33,761 nucleotides of DNA, taken from positions 1,118-34,878 of the forward strand of contig MHAC01000027.1 of the NCBI GenBank assembly GCA_001804565.1, written 5' to 3'. The translations under genes and the position numbers were made by a program. Positions 25,376-33,059 of the stretch are shown one piece after another. The stretch's first letter is position 1. Each line of letters begins with the position of its first letter. Under the pieces are notes generated by a model. That model worked only from the letters and a program-made list of their open reading frames with translations. It was not told where the DNA came from and did not search any database. Origin of the DNA: Ignavibacteria bacterium GWF2_33_9. Its GTDB lineage: Bacteria; Bacteroidota; Ignavibacteria; Kapaibacteriales; UBA2268.

Positions 25376-26182
25376 ATGAAAAAAATCTTTGCATTATTGC
25401 TAACAGTTACTTTTGTTATTGCTTTGACCTCTTGTTCCGATGACTCGACTAATCCGTCCAATCCAAATTATTTTCCACTTCAAGCTGGTAATTATTGGGT
25501 TTATGACTACTATACATTAGATTCTAACAATACACGGGAGCCATCTTCTCATCTTACTGATTCGGCCTATATCAGCGGTACTCTGTCGGAATCAGTTTTA
25601 AATTTAGGCACAGTAACTACTTTTTCAACTACTCATGCTTATTCGGATAATTCCAGTGGTGTTTTCAAAAATTATGCAACTTCGGATGCAGTTTACCAAT
25701 TTATGGATAAACTTCCCGGAATGGGTACTGATTTATTCGGGATGAATCTTTCCGAAGTTATTTCAGTTGATTGGGTGAAATATATTGACCTTAAGAATTC
25801 ATCATGGGTGATTGCTCCTGCCGATACTATTGAAATACCGGAAATTTCACTTTCGGGTGCAAGATTATCCTTGAAAATTATTTTCAATATTACCGGTTCA
25901 AAAGGTTCCTCCAAATCATTCACTATCGACTCTAAATCAGTTTCTGCACAGGATTATGTATTATCAATCAATATTTCCGGTGAAGCAAAATCATTAGATT
26001 TTCCAATTTTGCCTGCAATTCCTATTGCTTCATTTAGTGTACCGACACATTATTATTTAGCTGATGGTATTGGTCTTGTTTCGACAAAAACTGAAAGTAC
26101 CAAAGTAAAAATTTCGACTTATTTCGAGCAAACAATGCCTGGAAGCGAAAGAATTTTAGTAAGATATAATGTTCAAAATTAA
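25376..26182 (+). CDS. Lipoprotein of unknown function
   Basis: A 268-residue predicted lipoprotein. The signal peptide MKKIFALLLTVTFVIALTSC puts the lipidated cysteine at residue 20, followed by a polar tether (SDDSTNPSNPN). The mature part opens with YFPLQAGNYWVYDYY, a start shared by many FCB-group lipoproteins with a beta-rich, possibly lipocalin-like or lipid-carrier fold. No catalytic motif is visible. It is a single gene, and a GC-rich hairpin terminator lies 28 bases after the stop. The function is unknown. Confidence 0.75.
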   Translation: MKKIFALLLTVTFVIALTSCSDDSTNPSNPNYFPLQAGNYWVYDYYTLDSNNTREPSSHLTDSAYISGTLSESVLNLGTVTTFSTTHAYSDNSSGVFKNYATSDAVYQFMDKLPGMGTDLFGMNLSEVISVDWVKYIDLKNSSWVIAPADTIEIPEISLSGARLSLKIIFNITGSKGSSKSFTIDSKSVSAQDYVLSINISGEAKSLDFPILPAIPIASFSVPTHYYLADGIGLVSTKTESTKVKISTYFEQTMPGSERILVRYNVQN

Positions 26183-26209
26183 AATATAAACTTTCGTGTA
26201 ATTTATTAG

Positions 26210-26232
26210 AAAAGGGGCGTCAGCCCCTTTTT
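26210..26232. terminator. GC-rich intrinsic terminator after the 25376 lipoprotein
   Basis: AAAAGGGGC (26210-26218) and GCCCCTTTT (26223-26231) form a perfect 9-bp stem with a GTCA loop, ending in a T-run. The flanking A and T tracts make it usable on both strands, so it may also end the minus-strand transcript from 26574. Confidence 0.9.
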
Positions 26233-26233
26233 C

Positions 26234-26296
26234 TTATCTCTCAATTATCACATTCTTCACTTCTGCAGGAAGTAGTGTTTGGTTGTTTCCATTAAA
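26234..26296 (-). pseudogene. Possible out-of-frame relic of a C-terminal coding tail
   Basis: Downstream of the 89-residue gene, in a different minus-strand frame, 20 codons are open and end in LLPAEVKNVIIER with a TAA two bases from the terminator hairpin. The stretch reads like the tail of a secreted protein. It may be the lost 3' end of the small gene upstream, displaced by a frameshift. It is short, so chance is a real alternative. Confidence 0.2.
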
Positions 26297-26304
26297 TTAA
26301 TGAA

Positions 26305-26574
26305 TTATCGGGTGATTAATTCACTAATTTGGTAGAAAATTGTATCATATCCATCATGATAATAATTAATTCCAAGTGCTTCATCTAATCTTGCCCCTTG
26401 ACTCCCCCAATTATAGCCGAGTACGTATGGGCGTGCACTTCGGTATATTAGTGTGTCGTATCTACCAACAGTAGAGGAAAAATAACTGAATTTTGGAGGA
26501 TTAATCACATCTTGTGCATTAATTATTATTAAATTGCAAAATGCAATGATAATTAAAATAATTATTTTCTTCAT
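26305..26574 (-). CDS. Small secreted protein, possibly truncated
   Basis: An 89-residue protein with a signal peptide (MKKIIILIIIAFCNLIIINA) followed by about 68 residues with no domain I can name (RPYVLGYNWGSQGARLDEAL and LGINYYHDGYD are the most distinctive parts). No sorting domain is present. The start is clear: GAGGTAG precedes the ATG and overlaps the stop of the WD40-like gene, so the two are translationally coupled. The protein ends abruptly at ELITR, and a possible tail lies out of frame downstream, so it may be a truncated version of a longer secreted protein. Confidence 0.55.
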   Translation of the reverse strand: MKKIIILIIIAFCNLIIINAQDVINPPKFSYFSSTVGRYDTLIYRSARPYVLGYNWGSQGARLDEALGINYYHDGYDTIFYQISELITR

Positions 26575-26576
26575 AA

Positions 26577-27863
26577 CTACCTCATTATGATTACACTATA
26601 TGTAATTTTGAATTCTTGACCTGAAATTTTTAAGAAATATTTCCCATTTGGTAGTTCATTTACATTGAAGGTTTTTGAAATTAAACCTGCTTGAGTATTT
26701 TCAACGAGTAAAATTTTAATTAACTGTCCTGCTTCATTGAAAATACTATAGTTTAATGTATTTGCGGTTTTAAGTTCAAATATTAAATTTATTGTATTAT
26801 CAGTTGGATTAGGATAAATTATTTTTTCCGGTTTAGAAGGTTCTTTCACAGAAACACCATCAAAATGTGATAAAAGTAACATTATCCAACTTCCAGTTGA
26901 AAATACAATATTATCTCCCTTATGACTAACAGAAATAACATTATATGAACCTTTGGGATATTCGTAGTGCATTTTTTTCTGAATTATATCCCAAATTTGC
27001 AAGCCAAATTCTGCATTATTACTAGCTGTCACCAAATACTTATCATCAGGAGAAAATTCGTAACCGGTCAAACTTGAGGGATTTACAGGTATTTGCCAAA
27101 GTAATTTCTTTGTGTTAAAATCGTAAATTTCAATGCCCTTGTCCTGATAAACTTTTTTTGCCATATATTTGCAAGTATTTGATATCCTAAATGTAGTTGC
27201 ATTTTCAAAGTAATTAACGCTGTCCAAAGTTATAATATCATAAACTCCAAAATAACCAATATGAATTGGATTTTTAGGGTCATTAGGATTATAATAACTT
27301 TTAGCAAATTGACCTATAAATCTTTGATTACTGCAATCAAATTTTATCATTCCTATTCCGATTGTACTTAAGTTTGTTTCATTTGGCCAGATTTTTGTTT
27401 TTAAGATTCTCTTTGTTTGCAAATCCCAAGACCTAATACCGTTTGTAATAGTGCCAACGACAAATCTCTCATCTTTTGAAATATCGATATTTCCTATTTT
27501 CACACCGTCATATTCCAGGGAATCAATAACTTTGAAAGTTTTGGTATCATATATTTCAATAACATTATTTTCAGTATTTACTCTTAGAAAATTCAAATCA
27601 TTGTTGTAGAAATATACTGCGTTTAGACTTCCTACTCTACCTAATTCATTTCCGTTTTTCGCATCAAAGAATACACCTCCACCAACAATTAATGAATCAG
27701 TGTTTGAGAATTTTAAATTCCAAAGATTGGCTTGATTGGTTTCTTTAGTCCAGACTGTGTCCTTCCACCATTGTGAGTATGCATTTTGCCCTTGGCAAAG
27801 CAAAGAAAACAAGAAAATAGCGAGCCAGAGCCCGTGTCGCCATTTGAAAGTTTTTGCTTTCAT
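26577..27863 (-). CDS. Secreted WD40-like beta-propeller protein with T9SS sorting domain
   Basis: A 428-residue exported protein. The signal peptide (LWLAIFLFSLLCQGQNAYSQ) is followed by WD40/YVTN-like repeats: WNLKFSNTDSLIVGGGVFFD, IGNIDISKDERFVVGTITNG then IRSWD, and YEFSPDDKYLVTASNN followed by IWDI. The last 75 residues (IIYPNPTDNTINLIFEL onward) are a Por/T9SS C-terminal sorting domain. The start at 27863 is fixed by an AGGAGG ribosome-binding site at 27871-27876; a longer frame would begin inside the palindromic repeat upstream. It resembles the partial protein at the right end of the window. The function is unknown; secretion through T9SS is inferred. Confidence 0.82.
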   Translation of the reverse strand: MKAKTFKWRHGLWLAIFLFSLLCQGQNAYSQWWKDTVWTKETNQANLWNLKFSNTDSLIVGGGVFFDAKNGNELGRVGSLNAVYFYNNDLNFLRVNTENNVIEIYDTKTFKVIDSLEYDGVKIGNIDISKDERFVVGTITNGIRSWDLQTKRILKTKIWPNETNLSTIGIGMIKFDCSNQRFIGQFAKSYYNPNDPKNPIHIGYFGVYDIITLDSVNYFENATTFRISNTCKYMAKKVYQDKGIEIYDFNTKKLLWQIPVNPSSLTGYEFSPDDKYLVTASNNAEFGLQIWDIIQKKMHYEYPKGSYNVISVSHKGDNIVFSTGSWIMLLLSHFDGVSVKEPSKPEKIIYPNPTDNTINLIFELKTANTLNYSIFNEAGQLIKILLVENTQAGLISKTFNVNELPNGKYFLKISGQEFKITYSVIIMR

Positions 27864-27870
27864 ATTAATT

Positions 27871-27876
27871 CCTCCT
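27871..27876 (-). promoter_or_regulatory. Consensus Shine-Dalgarno of the WD40-like T9SS gene
   Basis: AGGAGG on the minus strand, 7 bases before the ATG at 27863. It decides the start and excludes the ATG at 27890, which belongs to a palindromic repeat. Confidence 0.75.
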
Positions 27877-27880
27877 TTTA

Positions 27881-27938
27881 GACGTAGCATGCTACGTCTC
27901 TACGTTTCAGACGCAAAGCATTGCGTCTCTACGTTGTT
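27881..27938. repeat. Two tandem REP-like palindromic units
   Basis: Two 29-base units in direct orientation (27881-27909 and 27910-27938). Each opens with a palindrome and continues with a shared TCTACGTT tail. Unit 1 has GACGTAGCATGCTACGTC (perfect, 9-bp arms); unit 2 has GACGCAA-AGCA-TTGCGTC (7-bp arms). Both are far richer in G+C than their surroundings. A third small palindrome, TCGCAA-AA-TTGCGA, follows at 27945-27958. They lie in the leader of the WD40-like gene. Similar GACG...CGTCTCTAC units are known as dispersed repeats in some other bacteria; dispersal in this genome cannot be seen from one window. Confidence 0.75.
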
Positions 27939-27958
27939 TATTTTTCGCAAAATTGCGA

Positions 27959-28109
27959 GAGAATTTATTTCATAATTTTTCTATTATGTGGATTTTATCA
28001 ATTATATAAACAATAAAATTAAGCAAAAATTACAAAATATATAAAAATAATTTAATTTAATCATTATTTTTAAGGATTTAATTACTAGATTTGAAGTTTA
28101 AAGTGAAAC
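27959..28109. other. AT-rich intergenic stretch between the REP-like units and the thrS terminator
   Basis: I found no open reading frame of interest, RNA gene or clear promoter here. The gene-free span 27864-28162 is otherwise accounted for by the REP-like units on its left and a terminator on its right. Confidence 0.6.
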
Positions 28110-28133
28110 AAAAAGGGGCATTCGCCCCTTTTT
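28110..28133. terminator. GC-rich intrinsic terminator of thrS
   Basis: AAAAAGGGGC (28110-28119) pairs with GCCCCTTTTT (28124-28133) around an ATTC loop. It lies 29 bases beyond the thrS stop on the minus strand. It is nearly identical in form to the terminator at 26210-26232. Confidence 0.9.
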
Positions 28134-28162
28134 ATTACATGTTAAAAACTGTTCGAAAATCT

Positions 28163-30100
28163 CTAATCAAAATTATAAAAAGTAGATTCAGGTTTATCCA
28201 AATCATAAAATAGGGAAGTGATTTCATCAACGGATTTAACGCCGATATTCCCTTTACCATGGATTCTAACAGAAACAGAATTGCTATCAACTTCTTTTTG
28301 TCCAATAATCAAAGAGATAGGAACTTTTTGTTGTTCAGATTCAGCAATTTTCCTGTTAATTTTTTCACTTCTGGCATCAACTTCTGTTCTGAAACCCTTA
28401 GCTTTAAAATCTTTCGATAATTTATCGGCAAATTCAATTTGTGCATCTGAAATAGGTAATATCATTGCTTGAGTTGGTGCTAACCAGAATGGGAAATTAC
28501 CTGCAAAATGCTCAATCAAAATTGACATGAATCTTTCCATTGAACCAAAAGGTGCTCTATGAATAATCACAGGACGATGTTTCTGGTTATCTGAACCAGT
28601 ATATTCCAAACCAAATCTTTCGGGCATAACGTAATCGACCTGCACTGTACCTAATTGCCATTTTCTTCCAATTGCATCACGTACGATAAAGTCAATCTTA
28701 GGTCCATAGAATGATGCTTCGCCCAATCCGATGTGATATTTTAGTTCCATTTCATCAGCAACTTCTTTTAGTTCTCTTTCGGACTGTTCCCACATTTCAT
28801 CAGTTCCGGCATATTTATCCGGCTTATCATCTCTGAATGAAAGGCGAGTAGTCACTTCCATCCCAAATGTTGTGAACACTAATTGAGTGAGTTCCACGGC
28901 ATTTCTTATTTCATCTTTTAATTGGTCATGAGTACAGTAAATATGTGCATCATCCTGAGTAAAACCTCTCACACGAGTAAGACCGTTGAGTTCACCGGAT
29001 TGTTCATAACGATAAACAGTACCAAATTCAGCTAAACGCAATGGTAAATCACGGTAGGAGCGAGGCTTTGAACTGTAAATTTGATGGTGATGAGGGCAAT
29101 TCATTGGTTTGAGCAAATATTCTTCATCTTCAACTTTGATTGGAGCAAATTGTGAATCAGAATAATATGGATAATGACCTGATGTTTTGTATAAATTTAA
29201 GTTACCAATATGCGGAGTAATTACTTCCACATATCCACGTTTTACTAATTCATCTTTAATGAAGCTTTCCAGCTTTCTTCTTATGAAAGCACCTTTTGGA
29301 AGCCAAACCGGCAAACCTGCACCAACATTTGGTGTAATCATGAAAAGTTCCAGTTCTTTGCCCAATTTCCTATGGTCACGCTTTTCGGCTTCTTCTTTCA
29401 TAATCAAGTAATCATCGAGCATTTGCTTTTTAGGGAAAGTAACTCCATAAATACGAGTAAGCATTTGTCTTTCGGAATCGCCTTTCCAATAGGCTGCAGA
29501 AATATTGAGCAACTTAATAGCTTTAATTACTGAAGTAGAGGGAACGTGAGTTCCACGGCATAAATCAGTGAAAGTACCTTGTTTATAAAGAGTAATTTCA
29601 TCATCTTTCAGCCCTTCCAATAATTCAATTTTATAAGGATCACCATCTTCTTTAAAGAATTCAACTGCATCCTTCCAATCAATTTCAACACGTTGGAAAG
29701 TATTTCCTTGCTGAGCCAATTCAAGCATCTTCGCTTCAATTCTTGGCAAATCTTCATTTGTTAGTTTTACTCCTTCAGGAAGATCCATATCATAATAAAA
29801 ACCATTTTCAATTGCAGGACCTACGCCAAATTTTGTGCCCGGATAAAGTAATTCTACAGCTTCTGCCATTAAGTGTGCAGAAGAATGCCAAAAAATCTCT
29901 TTACCTGCTTCTTCTTCAAAAGTAACAATTCGTATTTTAGCATCATTTTTAATTGGACGAGAAAGGTCGTATCTAACCTCATCTACGAAAATTCCAAGAG
30001 CTTCTTTTGCTAATCTGTTAGAAATTGATTTTGCAATCTCAAAACCTGTTGAATTTTGAGCGAATTCTCTTTGAGAACCGTCTGGGAATGTTAATATCAT
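28163..30100 (-). CDS. thrS: Threonine-tRNA ligase
   Basis: ThrRS charges tRNA-Thr in the cytosol. The 645-residue protein is full length. It has an N-terminal TGS domain (MILTFPDGSQREFAQNSTG onward) and the editing domain with HxxxH at H72/H76 (HSSAHLMAEA) and CRGTH at 181-185. The class II catalytic core has motif 2 around YRYEQSGELNGLTRVRGFTQ, and zinc ligands C335 (MNCPHHHQ), H386 (DDAHIY) and the histidine of VIIHRAPFGSMERF near 515. An anticodon-binding domain closes the protein. The leader upstream contains a tandem duplication of about 27 bp. A GC-rich terminator follows the stop. Confidence 0.97.
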   Translation of the reverse strand: MILTFPDGSQREFAQNSTGFEIAKSISNRLAKEALGIFVDEVRYDLSRPIKNDAKIRIVTFEEEAGKEIFWHSSAHLMAEAVELLYPGTKFGVGPAIENGFYYDMDLPEGVKLTNEDLPRIEAKMLELAQQGNTFQRVEIDWKDAVEFFKEDGDPYKIELLEGLKDDEITLYKQGTFTDLCRGTHVPSTSVIKAIKLLNISAAYWKGDSERQMLTRIYGVTFPKKQMLDDYLIMKEEAEKRDHRKLGKELELFMITPNVGAGLPVWLPKGAFIRRKLESFIKDELVKRGYVEVITPHIGNLNLYKTSGHYPYYSDSQFAPIKVEDEEYLLKPMNCPHHHQIYSSKPRSYRDLPLRLAEFGTVYRYEQSGELNGLTRVRGFTQDDAHIYCTHDQLKDEIRNAVELTQLVFTTFGMEVTTRLSFRDDKPDKYAGTDEMWEQSERELKEVADEMELKYHIGLGEASFYGPKIDFIVRDAIGRKWQLGTVQVDYVMPERFGLEYTGSDNQKHRPVIIHRAPFGSMERFMSILIEHFAGNFPFWLAPTQAMILPISDAQIEFADKLSKDFKAKGFRTEVDARSEKINRKIAESEQQKVPISLIIGQKEVDSNSVSVRIHGKGNIGVKSVDEITSLFYDLDKPESTFYNFD

Positions 30101-30106
30101 ACTTTT

Positions 30107-30161
30107 ATTTTGTATTTAGTTTAAGTTATTTTCTATTTTGTATTTAGTTTAAGTTATTTTC
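30107..30161. repeat. Tandem direct repeat in the thrS leader
   Basis: A 28-base unit (30107-30134, starting ATTTTGTATTTAGTTTAAG) is followed directly by a second copy (30135-30161), identical over 27 bases. It begins six bases upstream of the thrS start codon and lies between it and a candidate -7 box at 30177-30184, so it would fall in the 5' untranslated region. Confidence 0.9.
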
Positions 30162-30176
30162 AAATTAATGTAATTT

Positions 30177-30184
30177 CAAAATTA
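30177..30184 (-). promoter_or_regulatory. Candidate -7 box for thrS
   Basis: TAATTTTG on the minus strand fits TAnnTTTG. A TTG lies at 30210-30208, 23 bases further upstream, slightly wider than usual. The transcript would carry a leader of about 70 bases including the tandem repeat. Confidence 0.3.
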
Positions 30185-30355
30185 AATAATTATAATGAAA
30201 TTTCCTACAATAAAAGACGAAATGCATTTTGTATAATTGATTTAAGTTAGAACTTGTTGAATAATTTAGGATTTATACTTATACTGAAACTTCAGGAAAT
30301 TAGAAATAATTAAGTAAGATTTGCGTTTTTATAACCTGAAAATTTAACGAGTTAA

Positions 30356-31708
30356 ATGAAATTAATAATTTATTTTATCATTGCTTTACAAATACCATTT
30401 AGTTTATTTGCCCAACACAATAAGAATTTAATAAAAGTTGATGTGAATAAGAATCAAAAGCATAGGATGAATTTTTCCAGTAAAACCTTTGATTTCGAAG
30501 AAGCATTGAAGGTTCCTGAGAAAATAACTTATATGAATTTGAAAAACAGGAATTTGGACTATGTGGATAGAAGAATTGGTGAATTCCAAAACCTTGAAGT
30601 GCTTGATTTAAGTAATAATAATTTGAAATCGCTTCCAGATGAAATTTATCTGTTAAAAAAACTTAAAACAATTAAATTAAATAAAAATAAATTTATTGAA
30701 TTTCCTGCCAGACTTTTTGCATTTGAAACACTTGAAAATTTAGATGTCTCAAATAATTCTCTTAAGAATCCTATACTGAACTTTACTTCTAAAACAAATT
30801 TAAAGGAACTTTCACTCAGCGGGAATGCAATTGATACTTTGATTATTCAAGGAAAAAATAATTCTTTAATGGAATTGGATTTATCTTATTGTTTAATTAA
30901 AAATATACCTTCATCAATTTCTAATTTATCGAAATTAAAAAAACTGAACTTCGAAAAAAATAATATTTCAAATTTTTCAGGTGTACTTTCATCAATGGAT
31001 AATTTGGAATATGTAAATCTATCCAATAATAATCTGACTTTCTTCCCTGAAGATTTATTAAATAATAAGTCTATTTCCAACTTAGATTTATCGAAAAATT
31101 CAATCACTCATATAAATTTGTCAGGTAAAATAAAAACTAATCTCACTTTTTTAGATTTATCACATAATAATCTACAAAAATTTATTTCTTCTAATGAATT
31201 TGCAAAATTAAAAACATTGTTATTATCAAATCAAAATTCGGATATTTTCAGTGTTGATTTATCAAATTTTAATTACCTGAAAAATTTAAATTTGAGTTAT
31301 AATAAATTAGGTGAAGTCAAAAATATTGAAAAATTAGATTTGGAATCACTAGAGATGTCCAGAACAGGACTTACCGGCTTTCCTCCATATCTGGAAAAGT
31401 TCTCCAATTTAATAAATGTAAACTTTTCCGACAATTCAATCACGTCTATTCCGGATTTTATTGGTAATCTGAAAAGTCTGAAAAAATTAATTATAAACAA
31501 AAATAAAATAACCTCAATTAGTGATAAAATTGGCAATTTATCTAACCTTCTTGTATTAAACCTTGAATCAAATGAACTCACTTATTTGCCTGCTACAGTT
31601 GTTAATTGCAAACAATTAAGAGTACTGGTCTTACGCAATAATTCATTCTCGGACTCTGAAAAAGAAAAAATCATAAATCAATTAAATAGGATTAGAATTT
31701 CCTTCTAA
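30356..31708 (+). CDS. Secreted leucine-rich repeat protein
   Basis: A 450-residue exported protein. The signal peptide (MKLIIYFIIALQIPFSLFAQ) is followed by about 35 residues and then leucine-rich repeats of about 21-23 residues from about residue 55 to 435, for example FQNLEVLDLSNNNLKSLPDE, LEYVNLSNNNLTFFPEDL and LKKLIINKNKITSISDKIG. The C-terminus is a repeat cap (NNSFSDSEKEKIINQLNRIR) with no T9SS sorting domain or membrane anchor, so the protein is probably periplasmic or released. LRR proteins bind other proteins; the partner is unknown. The gene is monocistronic and converges on radA with a gap of four bases. Confidence 0.82.
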   Translation: MKLIIYFIIALQIPFSLFAQHNKNLIKVDVNKNQKHRMNFSSKTFDFEEALKVPEKITYMNLKNRNLDYVDRRIGEFQNLEVLDLSNNNLKSLPDEIYLLKKLKTIKLNKNKFIEFPARLFAFETLENLDVSNNSLKNPILNFTSKTNLKELSLSGNAIDTLIIQGKNNSLMELDLSYCLIKNIPSSISNLSKLKKLNFEKNNISNFSGVLSSMDNLEYVNLSNNNLTFFPEDLLNNKSISNLDLSKNSITHINLSGKIKTNLTFLDLSHNNLQKFISSNEFAKLKTLLLSNQNSDIFSVDLSNFNYLKNLNLSYNKLGEVKNIEKLDLESLEMSRTGLTGFPPYLEKFSNLINVNFSDNSITSIPDFIGNLKSLKKLIINKNKITSISDKIGNLSNLLVLNLESNELTYLPATVVNCKQLRVLVLRNNSFSDSEKEKIINQLNRIRISF

Positions 31709-31712
31709 ATAA

Positions 31713-33056
31713 TTATCCAAAGATTTTACTGAAAATATCATTCAAATTTGTTACAAATTCATAACGGGTATGAGTTTTTTTCTTGAATTTTCCTTTTGAT
31801 ACTTCCGGTAAAATAATATTTGTAAAGCCTAATTTTATTGCTTCGTTTATTCTTTGTTCGATAAATGGAACATTTCGGACCTCTCCAGTTAGACCAATTT
31901 CTCCAATAATGACAGTTTTGTCGGGAATGGAAATTTCGGAATTTGAAGAAATTAAAGCGCAGGCAATTGCTAAATCGAGCGAAGTGTCATCAATTCTGAA
32001 TCCACCTGCGATATTCACGAACACATCCTTATTGCTAAAGCTTATTCCTATCCGTTTTTCCAAAACAGCGAGTATCAATTGCAGCCTTTTGATGTCGAAG
32101 CCATTTGTAGTGCGCTGAGGGTAAGAAAATCCTGTTGAGGTTACCAAAGCTTGAGATTCAATAATAATTGGTCTGGAGCCTTCTATTACTGCGGAAATAG
32201 CAACTCCGGGTGTATTGGTCACTTCTGCGAGAAATAATTCAGATGGATTACTCACTTCACGCAAACCGGAATCTACCATTTCAAAAATTCCAATTTCATT
32301 TGTTGAGCCAAATCTATTTTTGAGTGTACGGAGTATTCGATAACTATAATTTTTTTCTCCTTCGAATTGCAAAACGACGTCCACCATATGTTCCAACACT
32401 TTTGGTCCTGCTATAAATCCTTCCTTTGTAACATGACCAATAAGAAAAACTGACGTATTGGTTCTTTTGGCAAATTCTGTCAATTTAATGGCACATTCTC
32501 TAATTTGGGTCAAACTGCCGGGAATTCCGTCAATATCTGATGAATATACTGACTGAATGGAATCAATTATTGCGAAATCGTAGTTATTGTTTTCGAGTGT
32601 TGCAAGTATTGTTTCAAGATTGGTTTCGGGAAGTATTTGCAAATCTTCTTGATTTTGGAATACCCGTTTAAATCTCAATGCAATTTGCTGTTTGCTTTCC
32701 TCACCTGAAACATAGAGGCAATCACCTGGTTTAGTTTTGCCGCTCACTTGAAGCAATAATGTAGATTTACCGATTCCCGGGTCACCTCCAATTAGTACAA
32801 CAGAGCCGGGAACTAATCCACCGCCTAAAACTCTATCGAATTCATTTATACCAATAGTTATTCTTTGAGTAGTTAAATTTTTAACCTCAGAAATTAATAT
32901 GGGTGTTTCTGCTTTTGCTCTGCTTGATTTTTTAGTTGAAGACTTGGTTTCTTCCTCTAAAAATGAATTCCATGACTCACAAGAAGGGCATCGTCCTTGC
33001 CATCGTGCTGAGCGATAACCACAATTACCGCAAACGTAAAATATCTTACTTTTCAT
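31713..33056 (-). CDS. radA: DNA repair protein RadA (Sms)
   Basis: RadA is a RecA-like ATPase and DnaB-type helicase that drives branch migration in recombination and repair. The 447-residue protein has an N-terminal four-cysteine zinc finger (C9, C12, C23, C26 in FYVCGNCGYRSARWQGRCPS), Walker A GGDPGIGKST (90-99), Walker B FAIIDSIQSVYS, the RadA-specific KNRFGSTNE motif, and a Lon-protease-like C-terminal domain (VNIAGGFRIDDTSLDLAIAC). A GAGGTAGAG ribosome-binding site precedes the start, which is only 3 bases after the stop of the WD40-like T9SS gene upstream, so they share a transcript. Confidence 0.96.
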   Translation of the reverse strand: MKSKIFYVCGNCGYRSARWQGRCPSCESWNSFLEEETKSSTKKSSRAKAETPILISEVKNLTTQRITIGINEFDRVLGGGLVPGSVVLIGGDPGIGKSTLLLQVSGKTKPGDCLYVSGEESKQQIALRFKRVFQNQEDLQILPETNLETILATLENNNYDFAIIDSIQSVYSSDIDGIPGSLTQIRECAIKLTEFAKRTNTSVFLIGHVTKEGFIAGPKVLEHMVDVVLQFEGEKNYSYRILRTLKNRFGSTNEIGIFEMVDSGLREVSNPSELFLAEVTNTPGVAISAVIEGSRPIIIESQALVTSTGFSYPQRTTNGFDIKRLQLILAVLEKRIGISFSNKDVFVNIAGGFRIDDTSLDLAIACALISSNSEISIPDKTVIIGEIGLTGEVRNVPFIEQRINEAIKLGFTNIILPEVSKGKFKKKTHTRYEFVTNLNDIFSKIFG

Positions 33057-33059
33057 ACT

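Noticed and set aside
27881-27938. CRISPR array from the two repeated palindromic units
   Set aside because: There are only two units, adjacent with no spacer between them, and no cas gene is nearby.
27736-27975. A 79-codon plus-strand open frame spanning the palindromic repeats
   Set aside because: It is antisense to the well-supported WD40-like gene and runs through the repeats. It has no ribosome-binding site and no protein-like composition.
30107-30161. CRISPR or mobile-element end from the direct repeat before thrS
   Set aside because: The two copies are directly tandem without spacers, there are no terminal inverted repeats and no transposase is nearby. A simple tandem duplication explains it.
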